In this document: piece by piece, positions 17,384 through 24,390 of the stretch
Layout of the letters: the number at the start of each line of letters is the position of its first letter
Position numbering within the stretch: the first letter of the stretch is position 1
NCBI GenBank assembly: GCA_963789565.1
Contig: CAWBKX010000002.1
Span: 1,488,001 to 1,552,000 of the forward strand
Direction of reading: 5' to 3'
Source: CALAGB01 sp963789565
GTDB taxonomy: Bacteria; Chloroflexota; Chloroflexia; Thermomicrobiales; Thermomicrobiaceae
DNA: 64,000 nucleotides
Notes under the pieces: generated by a model
The model's input: only the letters and a program-made list of their open reading frames with translations
Database searches by the model: none
Told to the model about the DNA's origin: nothing
Position numbers and translations under genes: made by a program

Positions 17384-17830
17384 ATGGATGCCGTTATTCT
17401 CTTGCCTGAAGAGGGCGAACGCATTGCGGCTGGTGCCAGCACGGTCACAATGAAGGCGACCGCGGAGACGACCGGCGGAGCGTTCTCGATGTCGGAGGGG
17501 ACATTCCCCGCAGGCATGAGTGGACCTCCGCCGCATTCGCACCATCACACGACAGACACGTTCTACGTACTACAGGGGACCCTACATTTGACGGTTGGCG
17601 ACCGTGACATCGACGCGCCCGCCGGAAGCTACATTTTGGTGCCACCCGGCGTTGTGCACACGTTCGCCAACACCAGCGATGCGCCAGTGCGCTTCCTGAA
17701 CCTCAATTCGCCCGGTGGATGGGAACACTATTTGCACGACCTGTCCGAGGCGATGCGCGCGGGCACGATGCCGGGAAGCGCCGAATTCGCACAGATCGTT
17801 GCCAAGTACGATTTTGTGGTTCAGAAGTAG
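17384..17830 (+). CDS. Cupin domain protein
   Basis: This 148-residue single-domain cupin has cupin motif 1 in GPPPHSHHHTTDTFYVLQGTLHLTVGD (His cluster plus Glu-like position) and motif 2 in PAGSYILVPPGVVHTFANTSDAPVRFL. It is a beta-barrel likely binding a divalent metal. The family includes quercetinase-like dioxygenases and isomerases; here the role is unknown. GGAGCG lies upstream of the ATG. Confidence 0.85.
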   Translation: MDAVILLPEEGERIAAGASTVTMKATAETTGGAFSMSEGTFPAGMSGPPPHSHHHTTDTFYVLQGTLHLTVGDRDIDAPAGSYILVPPGVVHTFANTSDAPVRFLNLNSPGGWEHYLHDLSEAMRAGTMPGSAEFAQIVAKYDFVVQK

Positions 17831-18118
17831 CACCCCTCCACCGGAGACCACGCCGACGCGCGACGACGGTACGCTTTCAAGCGTATGGGTGGACTTCCTG
17901 TCAGCTGTATGGATCAAACGAGAAGCGATCGACGATATGCTCTCTCACGACAGTTGTCTTCCGGAGTCAGCGTCATATTCGTCTGGCGAACGCTCGGTGG
18001 TTCTCCCCTCCCATCGCGGCGGACAGACATTGGGGCCTACGGAGCCCGCAGCAGGCGCTCTCCGGCAAACTTGAGCGCAACGGAACGTGCCGTTCGACAG
18101 TTGAAGAGGTGCCTTCTA

Positions 18119-18967
18119 ATGCGCGAGATCCACGTCAGCGAGATCACGGACGCCATCAAGAAGCTTTGTCTTGAGGCCAACTATGTGATGGGCGAGGACG
18201 TGCGGCAGGCGCTCTCGGTGGCGCAGACGCGCGAGGTCTCGCCGCTGGGCAAAGAGGTACTCGGGCAGATCCTGGAGAACATGGCCATCGCCGAAGAGGA
18301 TCGCGTGCCGATGTGCCAGGATACCGGTACGGTCGTGGTCTACAGCGCCGTGGGACAGGACGTGCACATCGTCGGTGGAGGCTTCGAGGACGCTGTCAAT
18401 CAGGGTGTGCACGAGGCATACGACGTTGGCTACCTGCGCAAATCGATGGTCGCGCAGCCCTTCACGTCGCGCACCAACACGCGCGACAACACCCCAGCAG
18501 TCATTCACACGCGGGTGATCCCCGGCGAGAAGATCCGTCTGGCCGTGCTGGCCAAGGGCGGTGGCGCCGAGAACATGAGTCGACTAACCATGCTGACTCC
18601 GGCACAGGGACGCGAGGGTATCAAGCAGTTTGTGCTGGAGACGGTCAAGATTGCTGGGCCGAACGCCTGCCCCCCGGTCATCGTGGGGCTCGGCATCGGG
18701 GGCACCTTCGAGTCGGTCGCGCTTCACGCAAAGCACGCGTTGCTACGCGACATCGGCACGCCGAATCCCGAACCCGATGCGGCTGAACTCGAAGCGGAAC
18801 TGCTGACCGAGATCAACAAGCTGGGCATCGGTCCCCACGGTTTCGGGGGACGCATTACCGCACTGGCAGTGCACGTCGAGTCCTTCCCCTGCCACATCGC
18901 CAGCCTGCCGGTCGCGGTCAACCTGCAATGCGGCCCGGCAGCGCGCCATCGCGTGATCGACCTGTGA
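18119..18967 (+). CDS. Class I fumarate hydratase alpha subunit
   Basis: This 282-residue protein carries the three conserved Fe-S ligands of class I fumarase/tartrate dehydratase alpha chains: PMCQDTG, NACPPVIVGLGIGGT and LQCGPAARHR. It binds the 4Fe-4S cluster and, with the beta subunit, interconverts fumarate and malate (or a related hydroxydiacid). The frame is open from 17885, but the ATG at 18119 with GAAGAGG upstream matches family starts. Its stop overlaps the beta start by one base. The diacid theme recurs with the CoA ligase at the window start and the dehydrogenase at 41518. Confidence 0.93.
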   Translation: MREIHVSEITDAIKKLCLEANYVMGEDVRQALSVAQTREVSPLGKEVLGQILENMAIAEEDRVPMCQDTGTVVVYSAVGQDVHIVGGGFEDAVNQGVHEAYDVGYLRKSMVAQPFTSRTNTRDNTPAVIHTRVIPGEKIRLAVLAKGGGAENMSRLTMLTPAQGREGIKQFVLETVKIAGPNACPPVIVGLGIGGTFESVALHAKHALLRDIGTPNPEPDAAELEAELLTEINKLGIGPHGFGGRITALAVHVESFPCHIASLPVAVNLQCGPAARHRVIDL

Positions 18968-19536
18968 TGGGCGGCAATGCGATGGAGCCAAAACGCATCA
19001 CCGCTCCGTTGGATCAGGCGGCGATCGACGGCTTGCACGCAGGTGACCACGTTCTCATCAGCGGAATCCTCCTGACAGCGCGCGACGCTGCCCACAAGCG
19101 GCTGGTCGAGGCGCTCGAACGGGGAGAACCGTTGCCGGTGGATCTGACGGGTCAAGTCGTCTATTACGTTGGCCCCGCACCGGCCAAGCCCGGACAGCCG
19201 GTCGGATCGGCCGGTCCGACCACCAGCGGTCGACTCGATCCCTACACTCCCGCGCTGCTTGAAGCTGGGATGCGCGGCATGATCGGCAAGGGCTGCCGTA
19301 GCCCGGAGACACGCGAGGCGATCGCGCGACATGGCGCGGTCTATTTCGCGGCACTGGGCGGCACCGGCGCGCTACTGGCCAAACGCATCACGTCCGCTGA
19401 AGTGATCGCGTACGAGGACCTTGGGACAGAAGCCATCCACCGGCTGACAGTGGTCGATTTCCCCGCCATTGTCGTCAACGACCGTCATGGCAATGACGCC
19501 TATCAGGACGCATTGAGCGAGTACGCGGAGGGATAG
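18967..19536 (+). CDS. Class I fumarate hydratase beta subunit
   Basis: This 189-residue protein matches the small chain of heterodimeric fumarase/tartrate dehydratase: GDHVLISGILLTARDAAHKRL, GQVVYYVGPAPAKPGQPVGSAGPTTSGRLDPYTP, GMIGKGCRSPETREA and VYFAALGGTGALLAKRI. The GPTTSxRMD-like segment binds substrate. The start at 18967 overlaps the alpha stop (TGATG), so the subunits are coupled; ATG 18982 is an alternative. L-tartrate dehydratase cannot be excluded. Confidence 0.92.
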   Translation: MGGNAMEPKRITAPLDQAAIDGLHAGDHVLISGILLTARDAAHKRLVEALERGEPLPVDLTGQVVYYVGPAPAKPGQPVGSAGPTTSGRLDPYTPALLEAGMRGMIGKGCRSPETREAIARHGAVYFAALGGTGALLAKRITSAEVIAYEDLGTEAIHRLTVVDFPAIVVNDRHGNDAYQDALSEYAEG

Positions 19537-19586
19537 TAGCAACCAATCTCTCTACCGGCAGCGCTTGCTCCAAACCTCGACTGCCG

Positions 19587-20372
19587 TCAGCCGTCCAGGA
19601 AAAATCCTCTGACCTCATGCGCCACGACGTTCGGCGCCGTCAGCGCCCCTTCGTGCTGTTGGTGGGGCAACGCGACTACCCGACTCCGCGGCAAGGATCC
19701 ATGTAGCACCTGAGTCGCTGCACTGTAGACCGGGAGCGTCTCACCACCCAACAGGAACAGGATTGGTGTGGTCAATCCCCGAAAACGCCCTGGATCGAAG
19801 CAATACTTCCTGACCGCCACCACCTCGCGGGGGATCGTGCTGGACGCGTGGATTCGCGTTTGCCAGTTTGGCAGCGATCTCAACGGGTTCACTTCGCTGG
19901 CAGGCGTCTGGCCAACCTGATAGAGCATGAGAAGCGCTTGGTCGACGTGACCCGCTTTCAAGAGCTCGTCGAAGCGCCTCAGCGTGTCCGGCGGATATGA
20001 CGTCTCGAAGGTCGTGTACATAGGCGGCTCGTACAGCGCAAGTTTGTGGATGTGAGGTGTGAGCATGGACGCTTCAAGGGCGCACAGAGCTCAGTAGGAG
20101 TGCCCAAATAGGGCGACCGGCCCGGAAACGGATTCGACCAGCGCGGCCACGTCTTCAAACTCACGCTGGATCGCGTAGGTTGGTGTGTCACCACTCTGAC
20201 CACGGCCCCGTCGATCCATGGCGTAAATGGTGAAGTCGCGCGCGAGCTCTGGCGTGAGCAGATCCCAATAAGTATGATCGATCCCGGTGCCATGCACCAT
20301 CACGAGTGGCGGTCCGTCGCCGATGCGCTCGTAGGCGATGCGGGTGCCGTCTGTCGAATGAATGTGATCCAT
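19587..20372 (-). pseudogene. Alpha/beta hydrolase interrupted by an in-frame TGA
   Basis: Two pieces in the same frame add up to a normal ~260-residue hydrolase. The first part (from ATG 20372) gives MDHIHSTDGTRIAYERIGDGPPLVMVHG and ends at VALFGHSY. The next codon is TGA (20091-20093), followed in frame by ALCALEASMLTPHIHKLALYEPP. Relatives have Gly after GHSY, so GGA to TGA is the likely single change, one residue after the nucleophile elbow. The later part includes PILFLLGGETLP (Asp region expected) and the final His in ALPHQQHEG. It is most likely inactive. Selenocysteine is unlikely since the position is not Cys in the family. Confidence 0.8.
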
Positions 20373-20513
20373 GTTTGAAACCTGATTCTGCACTGCGCCG
20401 CGCCCCTTCCGACGTCGGTAACGCGAAGTGTCGAGCCGTGAGAAAAAGCGCGGGCAGCCGCATGAATGCAACCGCCCGCTCGCTAAGATCTCGATTCGAT
20501 TTCGTCGGCGGCC

Positions 20514-21236
20514 TCAACTACGTCCGATTGCGCGCTTCACAGGCTTGACGATGAGGAAGACCGCACCAATCGCGAGAACAATCCCGGCAACCAGCAGGCC
20601 GCTGGCGATCCAGGTGATCGAGGGCTGGGTGGCAGCCGATTCCGCTTTGCCACTCACCGACGGGGAACCATCCGAGTTCATGACGACCAGTACCTGATCG
20701 CCGTGCTGCTTGCGCGCATTGAACTCCAGTGTCTGAACGCCCGTGCCGCTGGACTGAGCGGTCCATTGGATCGCCTGCGCCGGTGGAGTGGTGGGCGCTT
20801 GACCGTCGTGGTGGATGTAGGCGACCTTATAGTTGGATCCTCCATGGACGACGACGTGGTTGACGCCACTCAGATAGCCCTCCACGTCAGACGAAGGGGC
20901 CATCCCCACGAAGATTGGCGTAGCGGCGTTACTTGGAGCGACGCGGATGCGTGCCTTCTCCACGTTGCCGATGAAGTAGGTCTGACTACTCCAGTCATTG
21001 GGCTCGGTGACCACGGCGTATGAGTTGGTCTGATAGGTTCCGTGGCCCACTGACAACCAGCCGCCGTCTCTGGTCGATTCGGTGAGGAAGTACCCACCGG
21101 TCGCGATCAGGGCGACTGCGATCAGCACGAGCACACTCCCCGACACGACCGACGAGATGCGGCCAACTGTCCAGCCGGAGCGCGATTGGCCGAAGCCTGA
21201 CGATGTCTTGATGTTCGGGCTCACCGTTGCGTTCAC
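20514..21236 (-). CDS. Membrane protein with N- and C-terminal anchors, unknown function
   Basis: A ~240-residue protein from GTG 21236, where AAGGGG lies upstream. One transmembrane helix near residues 25-48 (VVSGSVLVLIAVALIATGGYF) and another near the C-terminus (ITWIASGLLVAGIVLAIGAVFLIV) bracket a ~150-residue extracellular beta-rich domain (GTYQTNSYAVVTEPNDWS, ARIRVAPSNAATPIFVGMAP). The layout resembles small actinobacterial/Chloroflexota envelope proteins, but I cannot name a family. Its promoter region shares an operator-like repeat with the serine hydrolase at 23043-24188. Confidence 0.7.
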   Translation of the reverse strand: MNATVSPNIKTSSGFGQSRSGWTVGRISSVVSGSVLVLIAVALIATGGYFLTESTRDGGWLSVGHGTYQTNSYAVVTEPNDWSSQTYFIGNVEKARIRVAPSNAATPIFVGMAPSSDVEGYLSGVNHVVVHGGSNYKVAYIHHDGQAPTTPPAQAIQWTAQSSGTGVQTLEFNARKQHGDQVLVVMNSDGSPSVSGKAESAATQPSITWIASGLLVAGIVLAIGAVFLIVKPVKRAIGRS

Positions 21237-21339
21237 TTTTTGTATCCCCTTACGATTTCGGGCCGCGCCGGTGTGGCGCTCAGTGCCCCTCGCGAACATT
21301 TCACTGACGACGATGTTAGGAAGTGGGCCGGTGCCAGTC

Positions 21340-21368
21340 ATCACTCGAAGGTGGAAACCAGGGTGGAA
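21340..21368 (-). promoter_or_regulatory. Tandem TTCCACC operator-like element, copy A
   Basis: On the minus strand, TTCCACC, five bases, TTCCACC and then TTCGAGTGAT, about 105 bp before the 21236 start. The same arrangement, with identical 12-bp period and identical TTCGAGTGAT tail, occurs at 24284-24312. It looks like a binding site for a regulator that recognises direct repeats. Confidence 0.6.
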
Positions 21369-21442
21369 TCCTTTTCGCGCCGGTTCTCGATGAACGTGCC
21401 AGACACCCCTTCGCCCATCGCCCCTCCAGTCAGGGACGTTCA

Positions 21443-21477
21443 CGCCGGGACTCGCCATACGATGGCGAGTCCCGGCG
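21443..21477 (-). terminator. Strong hairpin downstream of the BBE-type oxidase
   Basis: Perfect 16-bp arms (CGCCGGGACTCGCCAT and its complement) flank a 3-nt loop, 43 bp past the oxidase stop. No T-run follows on either strand. It is probably a transcription end or mRNA 3' stabiliser. Confidence 0.6.
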
Positions 21478-21519
21478 CGAAATCTAACCGTCGAACGATT
21501 GATCCCGAGGTAGAGATGG

Positions 21520-22962
21520 CTACGCGGCAGGCGGGATGTTCTGGTTGAGGCAGAAGAGGTTCGTCGGATCGTAGCGACGCTTGATCGCGGCGAGCCGGTC
21601 CCAGCTCGTCCCCGGATAGGCCGCACGGATCCGCGCCCCGCCCTCGCTGGCGAGAAAGTTGACGTAGGCACGATCGGGCGCCTCGCCGTCCTGCGTCAAC
21701 GCCATGGTGACCTCGCGAACCCAAGATTCGTTCTGCGCCGCCTCGTCAGTGCGCCCGTATACCGCATTGACGCTGACCATGAGCCGCGCGTCGCGATGCG
21801 CGAAAGCGGTGGCATCGGCCGGCACACGGGCCATAGCACCGCCGAGAACTCGAATCTGGACTGCAGCCAACTGGGCTGTCGAGTCCTGCAGATGGTCGAG
21901 GATCGACTCGGCCACCCCACGATCGATGTCGTCGAGAAACATGGTTTGGCCCGACGTGACCGGGTGGAAGCCCGGCTGCTCAGGTGGAAAGATCGCCGGG
22001 AACGGCATCGTACGGACCATGTCGGCGATCGGCGTCGCCAGCGCCCGGAACGGCGCGACGGCCCGCTGACCGGCTGCGACATCACCGGCGTAGACCAGCA
22101 TGGCCATTAAGACGAGCCTGCCGTGCATTTCGGCGGGGATAGCAGGCATTGGCGGTGCCTTCATCACGGTGGCGATGGTCGAAAGCTCTTCTGGGGCTGC
22201 ATCCGCCGCGGCAATGAAATCAGTGATGATCTCGGGCGTCGCTGGAAGAATCATCAGGCCGCCCACGACGGTATCGACGGGGTGCAGCCAAAACTGGAAC
22301 CGAGTCGCGATCCCGAAGTTTCCTCCGCCACCGCGGATCGCCCAGAAGAGGTCCGGAAACGTCTCGGAATCCACCCGCCGCAGATGGCCGTCGGCGGTCA
22401 CGATCTCGGCGGCAAGCAGATCGTCGACCGTGAGCCCGTGCTTGCGCACTAGGTAGCCGAGGCCGCCACCCAGGGTGATCCCACCGATCCCGACCGATCC
22501 GGTGTCGCCGAATCCGGTCGCCAGCCCATAGGCTGCGGCCGCGTTGATGTACTCTCCTGTATTCAGCCCTGTCTCTACCCAAGCGGTCCGGCGCTCGGAG
22601 TCGATCTGCAAAGCCCGCATCTCCCTGAGGTCAATGACAATGCCGCCGTCGGAGACGCCATGGCCGGCCGAGCTGTGGCCGCCGCTGCGGACCGCCAACT
22701 CCAGCCCACGTTCCTGGGCGAACGTCACGACTTGCGCCACATCGGTCGCGTCAGCCACCCGGGCGATGGCCGCGGGCCGCCGGTCGATCCCGCCGATGAA
22801 GACAGTGCGCGCGTGATCGAACTCGGAGTCGTCGGGTGCGATCACGCGACCCTTGAGGGCGGCGCGCAACGATGCGATCGCGCTAGAGGAAGCATTCATC
22901 GCTTCCGTGACGGCGCGCTGATACACGACGCTGGATTGGTCGCCTGCTACAACGTGATTCAA
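21520..22962 (-). CDS. FAD-linked oxidase of the berberine bridge enzyme type
   Basis: This 480-residue protein has the FAD_binding_4 (PCMH) domain in its first half: LAVRSGGHSSAGHGVSDGGIVIDL. The first His of RSGGHS is the usual 8-alpha-histidyl FAD attachment. The second covalent site (Cys in GxCxxVGxGG) is replaced by SVGIGGITLGGG, so only mono-covalent FAD is expected. The C-terminal BBE domain ends YDPTNLFCLNQNIPP. Family members oxidise sugars, alcohols or alkaloid-like substrates with O2. No signal peptide is visible. Monocistronic. Confidence 0.9.
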   Translation of the reverse strand: MNHVVAGDQSSVVYQRAVTEAMNASSSAIASLRAALKGRVIAPDDSEFDHARTVFIGGIDRRPAAIARVADATDVAQVVTFAQERGLELAVRSGGHSSAGHGVSDGGIVIDLREMRALQIDSERRTAWVETGLNTGEYINAAAAYGLATGFGDTGSVGIGGITLGGGLGYLVRKHGLTVDDLLAAEIVTADGHLRRVDSETFPDLFWAIRGGGGNFGIATRFQFWLHPVDTVVGGLMILPATPEIITDFIAAADAAPEELSTIATVMKAPPMPAIPAEMHGRLVLMAMLVYAGDVAAGQRAVAPFRALATPIADMVRTMPFPAIFPPEQPGFHPVTSGQTMFLDDIDRGVAESILDHLQDSTAQLAAVQIRVLGGAMARVPADATAFAHRDARLMVSVNAVYGRTDEAAQNESWVREVTMALTQDGEAPDRAYVNFLASEGGARIRAAYPGTSWDRLAAIKRRYDPTNLFCLNQNIPPAA

Positions 22963-23042
22963 GTGTTTATCCTACTTTCATATCGTCTTGTGGTTGATGA
23001 GAATGTTTGCTCTCTTCACTGTTGTCATTGATTGGCCGGGAG

Positions 23043-24188
23043 CTATTCGCGAGCCCCCATCGCCATGAGGCAGAAGGTCTCGAGGGCCTCATCGATGGCA
23101 TGCCGCTGGGGCTTGCCTGTGGAGTCGAGCATGTTCCACCGCTGTATGTTCACCGCGACGGACATCTGACGCGTACCGTCCTCGCTAGTCATAGATATCG
23201 CTCCGGCGCCCCAGACCGAGCCGTCATGGCCCCAGAAGGTGCCGCCACCGGGAACCTCGAGCTTGTGCAGTCCAAGTCCGTACGCGATCTTCTTCCCCTC
23301 AAAGGAGATGACCGGAACGGCGTGTTGCATCTGTGCCAGCGACGCCTGACTCACGATTTCGCCAGACAGCAACAGGCTGAAGAAGCGATTCAGGTCCGCG
23401 ACCGTCGATATCAGTGACGCTGCCGGACCCACCCAGGACATGTCGTAGACGCTGTAGTCGCGCGGTGGATCGATCATCCCGAACCACGATTCGTAGATTC
23501 GAGAGTGCGGTCCGTTGACGTATGGATCCTCTGGAAAGCCGGTGTGCTTCAGTCCGGCGAGCGCTATGACGTTCGTGGTGATGTATTCCTCTGCCGTGGT
23601 GCCGGTCACCTGCTCCAGGAGCTGACATAGGAGCAAGTAGTTGGTGTTGGAGTAGATGCCCGGAGTTCCGCCCGGTCTTCCGACAGAGGGCGCCGCCGCG
23701 CCCATTCTGATGAGGTCTTCCCGCTGAAATCGCGTGAAGCGGTTGGCATCGATGCTCTCCGGTGTCGTCTGCGCCAGCGCAGGGAATCGCTTCAAGGACG
23801 GGTATGCAACGGGCAGATAATCCGCCAGACCGCTCGTGTGGTTGAGCAGCATCCGAACGGTGAGGTCGTCGCCGCGGTCGCCGGGTACCAATGCCCGCAG
23901 CTGCTGACCGATCGGCTCGTCTAACGTGATTCGACCCATCTCGACCTGCTGCAGGATCGCGGCTGCAACGAACGTTTTGCTGATGCTGCCGACGCGGTGC
24001 CGCATATTGGGCGTGACGGGACGATCGGTCGCCATGTCGGCGACCCCAGATGCGCCGCGCCACACGTCATCGCCGTCACGAACCTCGGCGAAGATTCCCG
24101 GGATCCCCGCGCGGTGAACATTGTCGAGCGCTGAAGTCAGTTGTTCCGCATGGATTACACTCGTGGCGACCAATAGTGTTTTCTGCAT
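23043..24188 (-). CDS. Serine hydrolase, class C beta-lactamase/DD-peptidase fold
   Basis: This 381-residue protein shows the catalytic triad of the beta-lactamase Pfam group: SxxK in HRVGSISKTFVAAAILQQ, Y-x-N in GIYSNTNYLLLCQLLE, and HDGS in TFWGHDGSVWGAG in place of KTG. Family roles include D-alanyl-D-alanine carboxypeptidase, esterase and D-aminopeptidase. The N-terminus is only weakly hydrophobic, so export is unclear. GGAGAG precedes the ATG. An operator-like repeat lies ~100 bp upstream, and the large LuxR regulator lies further upstream on the same strand, with convergent logic to the 20514-21236 gene. Confidence 0.87.
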   Translation of the reverse strand: MQKTLLVATSVIHAEQLTSALDNVHRAGIPGIFAEVRDGDDVWRGASGVADMATDRPVTPNMRHRVGSISKTFVAAAILQQVEMGRITLDEPIGQQLRALVPGDRGDDLTVRMLLNHTSGLADYLPVAYPSLKRFPALAQTTPESIDANRFTRFQREDLIRMGAAAPSVGRPGGTPGIYSNTNYLLLCQLLEQVTGTTAEEYITTNVIALAGLKHTGFPEDPYVNGPHSRIYESWFGMIDPPRDYSVYDMSWVGPAASLISTVADLNRFFSLLLSGEIVSQASLAQMQHAVPVISFEGKKIAYGLGLHKLEVPGGGTFWGHDGSVWGAGAISMTSEDGTRQMSVAVNIQRWNMLDSTGKPQRHAIDEALETFCLMAMGARE

Positions 24189-24283
24189 GATGCTCTCCTG
24201 TCGTAGCCATGTGAACGAGCCCGGCGTCCGCCGAGCCTCCGCGTTGGCTACGCTCCAAAGTAGATGTTTGGTCGTGAGAAGGA

Positions 24284-24312
24284 ATCACTCGAAGGTGGAA
24301 CGCGAGGTGGAA
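24284..24312 (-). promoter_or_regulatory. Tandem TTCCACC operator-like element, copy B
   Basis: Minus strand: TTCCACC, five bases, TTCCACC, then TTCGAGTGAT, about 100 bp before the serine hydrolase ATG. It matches copy A at 21340-21368. It lies between the LuxR/MalT gene stop and the hydrolase start, making that regulator the first candidate to bind it. Confidence 0.6.
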
Positions 24313-24390
24313 ACCTTCATTGAATGAGGTTGGACGACGGAGAGACTCAGGGCACAACAGGTTTTCGAGCAGAAGAACTCCGAGGTCGAT

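Noticed and set aside
20091..20093. Second selenocysteine candidate in the alpha/beta hydrolase
   Set aside because: The TGA replaces Gly, not Cys, in the GHSYG motif, and I see no good SECIS-like hairpin after it. A nonsense mutation is more likely.
23043..24188. Penicillin-resistance gene
   Set aside because: The HDGS motif and context fit the broad serine hydrolase group. Resistance cannot be claimed from these motifs.
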